Part shown: in pieces, positions 39,064-50,300 of the stretch
Layout of the letters: each line of letters opens with the position of its first letter
Numbering within the stretch: position 1 is the first letter of the stretch
NCBI GenBank assembly: GCA_023091735.1
Contig: JALKBU010000126.1
Location: 1 to 64,000 of the forward strand
DNA length: 64,000 nt
Source of the DNA: Trichomonas tenax
Taxonomy: Eukaryota; Parabasalia; Trichomonadida; Trichomonadidae
Direction of reading: 5' to 3'
The notes under the pieces: model-generated
Seen by the model: the letters and a program-made list of their open reading frames with translations, nothing else
What the model was told of the DNA's origin: nothing
The model's database searches: none
Position numbers and translations under genes: made by a program

Positions 39064-39744
39064 GGCTCCACTTTTTTTTCGTTGACCTTTTTGAGTTTTG
39101 CGATTGTTAATGAGTAATCCCCGTTCCTGGACGAATCTGATGAAACATTTACTTGCTTTTTGGGGTGCTGATTCTAGTGGTGCAATCTGTTTCATGATCT
39201 TAGCAAGGTATTACTTAATCAAGATATGATTACAAACAGAAATCCATTACAAATCATTAATGGGCTTCTGTTATGAATCTCTTTGATGATTATAACAAAT
39301 ACATCTCACTATTATAGCGTTCGCTCTCTTATTTTTGCTGGAGTTCCAGTCGAAAAATCAAAAAATAGAAAAGAAAAAATATGATACGCGCGCGAGTCAA
39401 ACGGCATTCCTTTACTCATGCATCGCGCATACCTAACGTTATGCTACCTCAAGTTCACACAAAATTTGCTCATTGGTAACATTACATATCAAATTTTCGA
39501 CTTTACATGACAAATATCAGATAATAAGTGTTAAAAATGGTAACTTTTGTTATTTTACATGTCAAAATTTGCTGAAATCTCATGGAGGCATTGAGATCCT
39601 CAAGTTAAATAGACAAGCAAATGCTATAAACATACTCAGCACCCCTGAAAAGCACGTAAATGTCTTCTCAGTTTGGCTTGATAGGGGGGTTTACTCGTTA
39701 AAAATTCCAAAACTCAAAAAAGTCAACGGGAAAAAAATTCAACC
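39064..39744 (-). mobile_element. long-TIR non-autonomous element, copy 2
   Basis: A 681-bp element in reverse orientation to 26336-26996. It starts GGCTCCAC, then TTCGTTGACCTTTTTGAG, and ends with the complement of GGTTGAATTTTTTTCCC. The 9-bp AAAAAATTA flanks both ends (39055-39063 and 39745-39753), compatible with a Mutator-type target duplication. The frame 39473-39955 runs out of the element and is not a gene. Confidence 0.78.
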
Positions 39745-39855
39745 AAAAAATTATTTGTATTTTACAAATCGCAAGTGCGTAACAGTTTTGCATATGTCCG
39801 AAAAAATACGCCATTGGAAAATGGTTAAGTGCCGCATACTTTTTTGGGAAAAAAT

Positions 39856-40424
39856 AGAAGTGTATCAACTCTGTGGGTCAGAACCAGTTCAAACATGTAT
39901 GGGCAAATATAACTCTTGTGTGATGCCATACATAGTTGTAGTGTTAAATATATAGAATATCGTTTCATATTTTTCATTAACAATTTGATATCAGCTTATT
40001 ATTGAGTAAATAGCAATATTTATTATAAATATATCACACGCCAACAACATAGTAGCATATTACAAATAATACAAGCTCCTAATTGAATATTTGTTCAGTA
40101 TCTTAATTTATAAATTCACAAAATCATTGCGGAGACGACAATATGCATAGATGCATGCACATATTACATGTTTTTAATGTGATACACCAACTTATACTCA
40201 TAGCCTCCCAATGAAGTTTTCAAAAATAAAAACGATGTCAAAATAATTTGCATCAGATATACTATTTTATTAATGTAAACGGTGTCAAATAAATTGTGAA
40301 AAAACGTGACTTTTAACCTTATCCACTTTTTATAATATGGTTTATTATAACATTTACATAATGGTAATGCTAATTTTGCCAATTTTGGTCGCTAAAAACC
40401 AAATTTGAGAGTTAAAACACTTCT
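39856..40424 (-). mobile_element. MITE copy B (hAT-like)
   Basis: A 569-bp copy of the family at 11990 and 60675, in reverse orientation. It begins AGAAGTGTATCAACTCT and ends with the complement of AGAAGTGTTTTAACTCT. Flanks GAAAAAAT and GAAAAATT agree at 7 of 8 positions. It starts 111 bp after the end of long-TIR copy 2. Confidence 0.85.
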
Positions 40425-41839
40425 GAAAAATTCATTTTTTTAATGATTATTATGCATATCATATCTCACCAAATATGTGTACAAAATTCTCGGTCTTTCG
40501 TGTATAAAACCATCATGGGGTGAGAAGCTTATGTTAGAAAATTGGAGAAACAGGGGAGACAAAAAATATCTAAAGTCCCTTTGATTTTGATGAACGAATA
40601 TCATTTTCTTTTGTTTTTAAACCATTTTTACATAGATTTTGAATATACTATCTTCGTGTATGAGGTTGATATAAGAGAGAACTTAAATTATGCATGGAAA
40701 ACAGCAGAATCTCATCAATCATCAAATTCGCCGATAGTCATTATGAAATATCATTATTTATAGCCACAAGAATTTATAACATCAAGGAAAACATTGTAAA
40801 ATGATCAATTAGTTTGTTGAAACCGAATATCCTTTAAATACTCTTGACACTTATATGATATACTATATTCTGTAAGTTATGAACACATCTATCGTTTATG
40901 CCAAGCCCACCACAGTTTTAATTTTTGCCGGATTAAAAAACTCATAATAAACCCATGTTTGCTAGGCCAAATTGATTCACATTGGACGCAAAGACGAATA
41001 TGATATTCCAATAGCTTCAAATATGAGATGCAGTCTATTTGGACAACTTCAAACATGTTATCCCTGAGTTATCACACTGCTCACTTCATAGGAGATCAAA
41101 AAACAGAATTACAAATGTTCGCATACACATATCGCTAATTATTTGAATCTTTACAAAGGAAAACAAATCCACAAATAAGCTTCAGAACCATGCAAACATC
41201 AGCCAATTGGAGACTTACGCCGATGACATCAGTCCTTTTTGATAGTTTCTCCACAAAATCGATGATGAAGAAATTCATGAAAACACATTTAAAGTGATAT
41301 TTAGGATGTACTCATCCTCTAAACGATAGAGATAAAGCTATAACGTGTTATACATTTTTCGTTATCGAGTTTGAAAGATATGAGTGGAGAACAGTAGAAA
41401 AACGATACTTTGAGCATCAGAGACCCTGAATTTAACAAAATTTCATTTTTTAAATCAAAAAAATTTGAGAGCAAATTAGCCAAAATAACCACTTCTTATC
41501 TCAAAAATTTAAATGTCTTTACAGTCTATATATCATTCTATTACGTATTGCAATCATTTTTACTGAAAGTTTTGTTACCAATTTTATCCAAAAATCATTC
41601 ATAGCTCTTATTATATATTATAAATATTTAATTAATTTTAAATTTTGACGCATTGAACATTATAAAATTTAAATTTAGCTGAAGATATTATTTCTTAAAC
41701 AATGGTGAGTTATAGCACAAATTCTTTTGAAATACTTTGAAAAATCTATTGAAATTTTTGGATTATTTGATATGTGGCATTTTTATACTGTACGTTCTTA
41801 TGTTTTTGCGTTAATTTCAAAACCCTTTCAATTTCCATT
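40425..41839. other. intergenic stretch
   Basis: About 1.4 kb without a supported gene. A 73-codon frame (40542-40763) and a 64-codon frame (41410-41604) show no motif or promoter. Some patches are less AT-rich (for example around 40900-41250) and may be old repeat relics. Confidence 0.45.
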
Positions 41840-41844
41840 TCATT
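41840..41844 (+). promoter_or_regulatory. Initiator (TCATT) of a 72-residue gene
   Basis: +1 at A41842 gives a 13-base leader to ATG 41855 and argues against the longer frame from 41774. Confidence 0.65.
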
Positions 41845-41854
41845 TTTCAATAAA

Positions 41855-42073
41855 ATGGATTCAGACGACGAATTAATTGTTGTTCCCGAGAATACAATGT
41901 TCAAGTCACTAAGGTTCCGCGAACCAGTGAGGGTACAGAACAACAGGCCACAAATGTCTTTGTTTTCAATCTTATCTTCTATTGACGAGAAGACAGTCTT
42001 CAAAAATTACGCATGGCCCACTTCCAAGCTAGACATCAAGGAGGAGCCAAAGAGAGCCGCTTATTCATTCTAA
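41855..42073 (+). CDS. small conserved-looking protein, 72 residues, unknown
   Basis: A short protein starting MDSDDELIVVPENTMFKSL, with a basic/aromatic middle (RFREPVRVQNNRPQMSLFS) and a closing FKNYAWPTSKLDIKEEP. A canonical initiator 13 bases upstream and GC-richer codon use than the flanks make it a real gene. No family is recognised; the acidic start and the WP-containing tail look like binding segments of a small subunit. Function unknown. Confidence 0.7.
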   Translation: MDSDDELIVVPENTMFKSLRFREPVRVQNNRPQMSLFSILSSIDEKTVFKNYAWPTSKLDIKEEPKRAAYSF

Positions 42074-43103
42074 CTGAAATAATTTTATTATTTCTTTTTC
42101 AAATTTATGTTGATTATATAATTTTGGTTGGACAGACGTGTCTACCTCGGTTTTGCTAAATAAGCTTATTCATATTTTTAACCATAATACTGTTTGGTCA
42201 ATATCTCTATATCTTAGATCAGACTTTAGACATATAAATGATTATAGAACATAAAGGATTATCGAAGTATAATATATTTTTGGTATTGTCATATCCAATT
42301 AAATGCCAATTCTTCTCGGTATCAAATAAATTTTAAGGTATTGTGTTCTAAAGCATATCACTATGATGGAGGGAGCAAAGGCAGACGATCTGCAATATAA
42401 TTTGCCTCTGTGATAAGTAATATAAAATGCCAAAAAATTTGGGAAGTGCACCGAACGGTTTAAAATGTTAACTATGCGTCACACACATCAGGGAGGCTTT
42501 ATATCTATAAATCATGATAAAATTCACCACAAAGTGTAGAAACCCCGATTTCTTTGCGAATAAAGACACAATGGCACTCTATGTATGGGGTATACTGATG
42601 CCAAATATCAAGTTTCTGGAACATTCGTTTGCAAATTACAATAAAACACATGTTCGTAATCAATATTCCATCAAGAGTATTGTCATTCAACCATTTCCCT
42701 TTTAAATACACCATACATTCTTAAATGTATAATGATTTGCAGTGTGCTAATGAGTAAACACACTGGCAGACATATTATTGCAATATTTTTTGGCAAAATA
42801 ATGAATATATCTTTAGCTACTTGAAATTATAATACATATTCGAAATTTATCGATATGATATAATGAGTTTTTGATGGAATCAATATGGATGAGATATATT
42901 TTGATGGTTTGAATTATCTTTAATTCAACTCAAAATAAGTTTGGGTTTATGATATACTTGTGATGTTAAAGCTATTTGTTCAGTGATTATGGCTTATTTA
43001 AGATATCTCATTTATCAAAAATTTTATCAAAATGAATGTATGAAAATGATGAAGGGCAAAGTTGTTTTACATCGAAAAAAGTATAATTTGGAATGAGATA
43101 TAG
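42074..43103. other. AT-rich intergenic stretch
   Basis: About 1 kb. Both strands at 42505-42714 stay open for ~65 codons, with weak protein-like wording on the minus strand, possibly a relic. No promoter or motif supports a gene. Confidence 0.45.
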
Positions 43104-43108
43104 TCATA
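43104..43108 (+). promoter_or_regulatory. Initiator (TCATA) of the NTMT1-like gene
   Basis: +1 at A43106 leaves a 5-base leader before ATG 43111, excluding the upstream ATG at 43093. Confidence 0.6.
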
Positions 43109-43110
43109 AT

Positions 43111-43863
43111 ATGGGATCGTGGAGTTCTTCTCCTGATATTCCAGCGGGATCAGTAAATCCTGATGAAGTTTTTGAAGCGTACAAAGGAATATGGTACAAT
43201 AAGGGCATGGAATATTGGTCAAACATCGACTCAAACGAAAACGGAATGTTGGGCGGATTTCCACAAGTGGGTTTATACGACGCAAATCAGTCAGAGCAGT
43301 TCATTATGAAGTACCAAAAGAATCACAACATGGGAAATACGAAATGCGCTGACATTGGAGCTGGAATTGGAAGAGTTTCAGAATTAGTGCTTTGTATGTA
43401 TTTCAGAGAGATAAATTTGGTAGAGCCTGTTCAGAAATTCGTGGACATAGCGAAAGAAAGGCTTAAAGACAAAACTATTTTAAGAACTTACACTTGTGGT
43501 GCTCAAGATTGGAAAATTGATGGTAAATTCGATTGCTTTTGGGCACAGTGGACATTGATGTTCCTAACAGACGATGATGCTGTTAACTTTTTGATCCGAT
43601 GCAAAGATCATTTGAATGAGAACGGCTACATATTCATTAAAGATAATGTTGGATCGGAGGACAAGAAAGCAAGTAAGAAAGAAGCGAATTGGAATCCAGA
43701 AGATTGTTCTATTGCGAGAACATATTTGCATTATAAGGAATTGTTTGATAAAGCTGGTCTTAATGTTGTTGAGGAGTATGTAGAGGAATTTCCAGATGAA
43801 GATGAAATGGGATTCGATGTTGCCAGTTTGATGCCTATTTATACTTTTGTTCTCCATCCATAA
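43111..43863 (+). CDS. protein N-terminal Xaa-Pro-Lys methyltransferase, NTMT1-like
   Basis: A 250-residue SAM-dependent methyltransferase of the NTMT1/METTL11 family, which methylates the alpha-amino group of proteins beginning X-Pro-Lys after Met removal. Family marks are YWSNIDSNENGMLGGFPQV before the fold, the SAM loop ADIGAGIGRVSE (80-91), the acidic end of strand 2 INLVEP (101-106), the substrate-pocket block FWAQWTLMFLTDDD and FIKDNV after it. Length is normal for the family. Likely targets include ribosomal proteins and chromatin factors. Start fixed by the initiator at 43104. Confidence 0.92.
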   Translation: MGSWSSSPDIPAGSVNPDEVFEAYKGIWYNKGMEYWSNIDSNENGMLGGFPQVGLYDANQSEQFIMKYQKNHNMGNTKCADIGAGIGRVSELVLCMYFREINLVEPVQKFVDIAKERLKDKTILRTYTCGAQDWKIDGKFDCFWAQWTLMFLTDDDAVNFLIRCKDHLNENGYIFIKDNVGSEDKKASKKEANWNPEDCSIARTYLHYKELFDKAGLNVVEEYVEEFPDEDEMGFDVASLMPIYTFVLHP

Positions 43864-44394
43864 TATTATTAATTTTATATTAGTTCATTGACATATTTTG
43901 CGCCATCAAATAGAAATATATTTCCTGTTGTGTATATTAAATCCACTTAATAGTTAATCAAATTCAAAATCAATTTTCATACTAGAAATGTGAATAAGCA
44001 TTTTGTTAGCTATTATAATAACACACACAGCGAATGAAGTATCGTATATCAAAATAATAGTTCAAAAACGAAAAATATATTTTTGGAATTTTTAATAATG
44101 AAATTGAGATCACAGCTATTACAGCACATTTACATAATTGCAATCTAAAGACAATTTTATATGTATTTTTACAAAATAAGAATATTATTTTTTTGAGATC
44201 ATAAAATTTGATTTTGAATATTTAGCTTTTATATATAACAACAAAAACAATATTTATTGAAAAATCCAAAGTTATAGAAGATATTATAACTTATTTTTAA
44301 TTTTTCACAATATTTTGGTATATTGATGCTTGATTATGGATATGGTCCGTTTTTATTTCAGTTTTAAATGATTTTGATAACCGAATTTAAACAG
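43864..44394. other. AT-rich intergenic spacer
   Basis: Spacer between two plus-strand genes. No strict initiator is seen before 44395; nothing else recognised. Confidence 0.5.
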
Positions 44395-45462
44395 ATGTCT
44401 GATGATGAATTGGATTCGTTTGTTAGCTTAGAAAAACAACTCGCAAATGAGATGTCTTCAAGCGAGAAAATGCAAAGTTCTGAATCAGAAAGTTCGAGTT
44501 TTGAAGATACAGAAGAATTTAAACAAGAATATTCTCAAATTTTAAAATCAATTGATCAAAAAACTCGATTACTCGAAAAAGCAGCATCAAAAATTGCGAG
44601 AGAAAAGAAAATACTCAAAATGCAGCGCGAAGAATTGGCGAAAGAGAAAGTTATGTTTGAAAGTGAAAAAATTCTTTCAAGTGTTGACATTGACGATCAA
44701 TTCGGAAAGCTGTCGAATAAATACAACAGTCTGCAAGACAAATACGTGAGTTTGCAAAGAAAATATAATGATGAAAAAGCAAAATGGGAAGAAGAACGTG
44801 AAAAGTTATTGAAAACGATCGAAGAGCAGAATAAAATAATTGAGTTGTTAAAGAATAAACCAAATCCGCAAAAAGAACAAATTCAAATAATAAATGATGA
44901 TTCTGACGACATAATAGAAGAAGTACATCCAGTTGTCGAAACCATTAAACCTTCTACGCCAAGCAAATCAAAATTTTCAGTAATTGAAGATTCAGATTCC
45001 ATTGATTCTCTTCCAGAACCTTCTGGTGGCATAATCATCAATGCATCGCCGAAGAAAACAACTTTTACACTTAATCATGATGACTATCCGCTTAATTTTG
45101 AGCCGAAACCTACAAAAGTGGTAAAAGAAGTTGTGAGGAAGGATGGAAAGAAGTCAGTTCAATTTTCTGATGGAAGTTCAGGAATATTGTTTACAAATGG
45201 ATCCCTTAAAATCACGAAAAATAATTGCACTTATATTTACTTCGCGAATGGTGATATTTCACAGCAGTTTCCAGATGGCTCTACTGGATATAAATACAAA
45301 GACAAGAACACAATCGAGCTGAATATGGCTAATGGTTCAATATTTTATGAATTTCCAAACGGTCAAAAAGAGAAGCATCTACCGAATGGTGACAAGTATG
45401 TTCAGTTCGCCAATGGTCCATGCAGGATTGTTAAGTCAAATGGCGAATCTTTCATGATGTAG
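44395..45462 (+). CDS. CPAP/SAS-4- or TCP10-like protein (basal body)
   Basis: A 355-residue protein with a Ser/Glu-rich start (MSDDELDSFVSLEKQL), a coiled coil at about residues 42-162 (KLSNKYNSLQDKYVSLQRKY), an acidic Ser-rich linker, and a C-terminal TCP10/G-box domain at about 241-355. That domain shows the expected single-sheet beta repeats with N-G or D-G turns every ~18-20 residues: FSDGSSGILFTNGS, YFANGDISQQFPDGSTGY, FPNGQKEKHLPNGDKYVQF. In CPAP/SAS-4 this domain binds STIL/Ana2 during centriole assembly; the protein is much shorter than human CPAP, so it may be a minimal SAS-4 or TCP10 homologue. An ATG 9 codons upstream (44368) is possible. Confidence 0.85.
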   Translation: MSDDELDSFVSLEKQLANEMSSSEKMQSSESESSSFEDTEEFKQEYSQILKSIDQKTRLLEKAASKIAREKKILKMQREELAKEKVMFESEKILSSVDIDDQFGKLSNKYNSLQDKYVSLQRKYNDEKAKWEEEREKLLKTIEEQNKIIELLKNKPNPQKEQIQIINDDSDDIIEEVHPVVETIKPSTPSKSKFSVIEDSDSIDSLPEPSGGIIINASPKKTTFTLNHDDYPLNFEPKPTKVVKEVVRKDGKKSVQFSDGSSGILFTNGSLKITKNNCTYIYFANGDISQQFPDGSTGYKYKDKNTIELNMANGSIFYEFPNGQKEKHLPNGDKYVQFANGPCRIVKSNGESFMM

Positions 45463-45671
45463 CGATTAATTTTGTTTTGTTTGTATTATTTTTAATATCA
45501 TAGTTATTCTATTAAACAGTAGTATGGTATAGATCTACGTGTCAGAATTTATTTGCGATCAATATTATGAACATTTAAATTGTTGATTATTTGCATTTAC
45601 GGAAAGAAATAATGTTTTTATTACACGTTGTAATACAAAAATAATAAAGCGCTTTGTCCGGTTGATGAATA

Positions 45672-46482
45672 TTAAAAAAATCTTTTGTTTATACACGAGC
45701 AAATTGATTTTATGTAGCTTGGAGCTTCCGTAGGGTGAAACTTGTACTCGAATGAGGAATCCTTCTCAGATACAATCGTTGATTGAGTCCTCTTTTTCTC
45801 TTTTTCAGCTAATCTCTTTCTCGCACGCGCTACGAGCTTCATGTTTGGATTTATAGGCCTGTACGTGCATTCTTTGAGCGATTTCTTTTCCAAATACTCT
45901 TCGTTTTTCATTATCGCTTCTAAACGACTCTTGGAGTCTTGAATTATGGACAACTCGAGCCTTGTTGGCTTAGGCTTTGCGTATATGTCGTAAATTTCGT
46001 CTTCTTCTTCAACTTGTTTTTTTCTCTCTTCTCTTCAATGCTCTTTCTGCTCGTTTGATGATCGCTGGGTCCAATTTCTTGTGTTTCATCTTCGGTGATT
46101 TGAGAAGTTCAGTTTCTGTCATTGATTTAGCATAATTGAATTCTTTTTCGCGCTCCATGAAAGAAGAGTGGTCATGGAAGTTAGGATAACTCATGCTTGT
46201 CGTAATCGACGAATCTGTTAAGTTTTTATCGAAAGAAGGCGTGCATCCGCGATCTGGCGATTTCGCGTATTTTTCGTTGTATATTTCCATTTTCTCCAGT
46301 TTCTCCGGCGTATTGATAGCGTTCCTGACAACAGTAGATATGAATTTGCAGTCATTTTTATTGGTATATCCTCTTTTTATGTCTTTTTCCGCTTCATCGA
46401 CGATGATATCGCAGATCAAGCGGTCGACAACAGGAATTGACTCGAAACTGCACCTCCTTGGACTTTGTTGAGCAGAATTCAT
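45672..46482 (-). pseudogene. unknown basic protein gene with a one-base frameshift at A7
   Basis: Two frames join into one ~270-residue protein. From ATG 46482 the first 157 codons (NSAQQSPRRCSFESIPVVDR, ending RAERALKRREKKTS) stop at TGA right after an A7 run (T7 at 46017-46023). Removing one A continues the frame through ~110 more codons (KQVEEEDEIYDIYAKPKPTR, then KECTYRPINPNMK). CTYRPINP resembles short linear motifs of axonemal and cytoskeletal proteins, but no family is certain. Gene decay, homopolymer error or slippage are all possible; the protein-like wording on both sides favours a very recent or artefactual break. Confidence 0.7.
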
Positions 46483-47384
46483 CAAATTTTTTTATTGTTC
46501 AAAGAACAATTGAAAAAATTCTTTGCAAAATAATCGTTTTTCAATTTAATTATGTTTTCTGTTTTGAACGTGAATTCGTGAATGGTTTTTGATGTTAAAT
46601 CAGAATTTCGTGGTTAGAAACGAAAATCTAAAAATTTTGAATTTGAAACAAAAAACAATCATTTGCGACAATAGATTTTGATACTTAAAATCTGAACTCA
46701 GAATCATATTTAATGATTGTTTCCTTTACCAAAATTGACTTTTGATGATTTTTTTAAATTTCAAAAAATTGAATGTGAATCAAAATTTTGAACTAAATTT
46801 TTTGAGGAGTTCAAATTTATAACATCCATACACTATAATACATAAATATATTACCAAAATCAAAATTTATTTTCAATATTTCGCCGACATAAATTTATTA
46901 GGCCTTAATTGACATCAAGACTTTGTATTTATAATCAAAATATGGAATATATAATGATACAATGATCATCAAAGCTCAAACACAAAACTTTATGACTGAT
47001 TTTGATATTTTATCAAAATCTTAATCAAATATAACTAATCTTTTACGTATACATCTAAAAACCGTTTTTAAGCATATTTTCGATGTGCAAGAGTCTAATA
47101 ATTGAAAAATGTTTTTCAATTGGTCAAAAAGTTAATTACTTGGCTTATTTTATCAATAACTTGAAATTTAACGAAAGACATTGTTGAAATCGTTATTTTC
47201 TTTTGCTTTTATTGTGAAATTATGCATTATTGATCCTTTTAAAAGAAAATGTTTTTTTTTTGATGGAGATTTTATAATTTGACATTTTTATCTTCACATG
47301 AAAATTGTTATTCACTGAGATTAAAAAAAAAAAAGAATTTCTTATAATAAAACATAAATAATATTTATAACAATATAGATATAA
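46483..47384. other. AT-rich intergenic spacer
   Basis: About 0.9 kb of AT-rich spacer between the frameshifted gene's promoter and the 3' end of the CHD-like gene. Nothing recognised. Confidence 0.55.
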
Positions 47385-50300
47385 TTACTGAGTAAGTGTT
47401 CCAATCAACTTTGTGCATTTCTCTATATTTGGAAGTGTGAGCATCAGTTTCTGAACTGCAGGATGCGTCAACATGAACATTTCTGGACCTGAAATCGAAG
47501 GAACTCTGTTCGTGTTGTTGATTGCATTGATGCGCCTCAATATATTTGTCCATGGCATTGTTGCTGTAGGGCCTTCGTATGTGACTCCATCCGATGTAAC
47601 TCTGAATATAGGAGAATCTCCTCCTTGATCGATGATTTCGCTGATGTATGTTGCCATTTCACCAGGTTTCGTCATCGATTTGTATTGGCGAGAAGATCTG
47701 AAGCCAGCAGGGAAAACGTATCTCTCTGTGTGGAATCCAAGTCTGTCATAAATAATAGTTCCAAGAGAAATAACTTTGTTCATTCCGTAGTTTGTCGTGA
47801 GAATGCATTCATCATCAGATGCATCTTTAGGTGCTTCAGAGTCATTGAGATGTATTGGCTGACAATATTTCTGCCTTCTCTTTGGCTTCTTTCCTGAAAC
47901 TCTCTCTGATGGAGGATCAGAATATAGCTTTTCATCGCCTGAACTTGAAGAACTGAACGTGATTTGCATCTTTCCTTTCCTTGGAGGCGGCTTCGGAGTT
48001 CTGTCTTCAACGGGACTCTCTGGGTCAGAGTGACTTGGAAAATCAACTAATTTGACTTTCTTTCTCCCAACAGATCCATTAACGGGCAGTGATTTGCCTC
48101 CATATTTTGGTTTTTGATGAGAATCTTTTTGTTTATGATGCGTTTCTTTCGGTTTTTGGTGTGATTCTTTTTGCTTTGGTTTAAAGAGATGAGAAAAGTC
48201 TTTGAAATCATTTTTCACGCTGATGCTTCCGCCTTTGAATGTTGTATCAGATTTGTCATCATCTGATTCATCGCTGTCAGCTTCTTCATTCGCATCGAGC
48301 CAAATAATCTTTCGTTTTGGTTTGACTTTTGATTTATTGGCTAATGGCTGTGATGGTTGATTTTCTGATTGTGGTTCTGCTGCTTGTTCAGTTGCTTTAA
48401 GTTCTTCTTCATTTTCCGAGTGTTGAGCGGATTCTTTGATAATTGCGTTCTTGAGTTTCTTCATAACTTTTTGATGCACTTTATCGACAATTTGCTCTTT
48501 GAGTGCTTCCATTCTCTTTTCCAAAACTTTCGACACTGAATCAACAACAGCTTGTGTTATTTCATCTCTCAGCATTCTCATTCCTTCTTTCAGCAAATCT
48601 TGAATATAAGGAGTTGTCTCCCTATCGACCAATTTCTTCAATGCACGCGGTGAAGCAGAGACCTGAATTGGAGACGGCATCGATGGATATTCATCAAATC
48701 CCATATATGGCAAATCAGGCTGTGGTATTTCCGCAGGTTTGTTGAAACTCAGTGGATCAAAGAAATCATAATGTTCCGTATTTGTTTCGTCAACCATATT
48801 TGCATTCCCGAATTCTTGTATTGGATTAAGTATTGGATATTGCTCCACTTGTCTCTGTTCTTCTGCTTTCGTTGTTTCTTCTTCAGTTTTAGTTTGTTCT
48901 TCGCATTGATTTGGTTCATCATGTTTTTGAGATCCATCCTCTGAATGTTGTTCTTTGATCTGCGGCTCTTCATTGATTTTAGGTTCTTGTTCAACAGTTT
49001 CTTCATCAGCGATACTTGGAACATCATTATTGCCATCGTCTTCTATCTTTGATGTTTCATTTGTTGGTGGGACTTCTTCTTCTTCTTTTGTTTCTACCAG
49101 CAAATTTGGAGCTTTTTTGCTATATTCTTCCATTGTTGGAGGCTCGAAGTTTGCATTTTGTTCCTCGACATTTGGAACTTCTTCATTGTATTCTTCTTCA
49201 GAATTTTGAACTTCTTCTTGTTTTTCTTTTTCAATATTTGGAATCGCTCCATTTTTGAGTGAATGAATTGGAAGTTCAATAATTGGAACTTCTCCAATTG
49301 TGTGCGGTATTTGATGAATATGATTCTGCTGTGTTTCGTCATTTCGTTCTTCTTCGTGTTTGTTCTCTTCCTCGTTATAATGGCTCTCTTCATGTTTAGT
49401 TTCTTCTTCTTTGAAACGATATTCATCGAGTTTGATTTCATCCTCATTATATTGATTTTCTTCATGTTTAGTTTCTTCTTCATTATATTGGTATCCTTTG
49501 TGTTTGGATTCATCTTCGTTGAAACGATATTCATCGAGTGAAATTTCTTCTTCATTGAAATGACGTTCTTCATGTTTGATTTCTTCTTCATTATATTGAT
49601 TTTCTTCAGGTTTAGAATGCTCTTCGACATTTTGATCTTCTTCGTGAACTGTTTCCTCTACATTTTGCTCTTCTTGATGAATGATTTCTTCAACATTTTC
49701 TTCTTGTTCATGAATTTCTTCTTCATGTTTAGATTCTTCTTCAACATTTTGTTCTTGCTCATTATCATTTTCTTTAATTTTTTCGTTTTCACCTGGTTTG
49801 GAACTATCTTCAGTGCTTTGTTCTTCTTCTTGTTTAGAAGTTTCACCATTTAAAGGTCTTCGAACATCAATGTGGACTCCTTGATTTGATTCTTCAGTGA
49901 ACTCCATTGTTGCATCATTTCTTTGTGCTGTTGAAACAATAACATCGTCGTTTTGTTCGAACGGCAGATCATCATAGCCAATAAGTGCATATGAATCAAC
50001 ATCAGAATCTCTTTCATACGGAATTGATTCCTGTTCAATCTGAATCTTTTCCTCATTTCCTTGCGCAGATTCCAGTTGTTCACTCATCGGCTCCCAATTC
50101 AAACTTGTTGGATGCTCATCGATGTTCATTCTTGATAGATCTAATTCAAGCTTTCTTCTCACTGATGCTGAAGGAACGTATTCTGGTTCATCATTTGTTT
50201 CAGCAAATTCAGTAGCACCGAGTTTGCAACCTTTTGGAGGACGCCCTCTTTTCTTTTTTGGTTGATCTTCTGTCTTTTCTGGATATTTCCTTGGACGTCC

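Noticed and set aside
39473..39955. 160-codon frame
   Set aside because: It starts at TTG inside long-TIR copy 2, leaves the element, and ends in MITE B; the similarity to the frame at 26251-26586 is DNA repetition.
40164..40382. 72-codon frame shared by MITE copies B and C
   Set aside because: Starts with TTG, has no domain, and copy A has lost it; conserved only through element copying.
42505..42714. Frames open on both strands
   Set aside because: No promoter, motif or family; at most an old relic.
49200..49850. Phe/Ile-rich plus-strand frames that look like membrane proteins
   Set aside because: They are antisense to the Glu/Asn-rich repeat region of the CHD-FYR gene, whose GAA/AAT codons read as TTC/ATT on the other strand.
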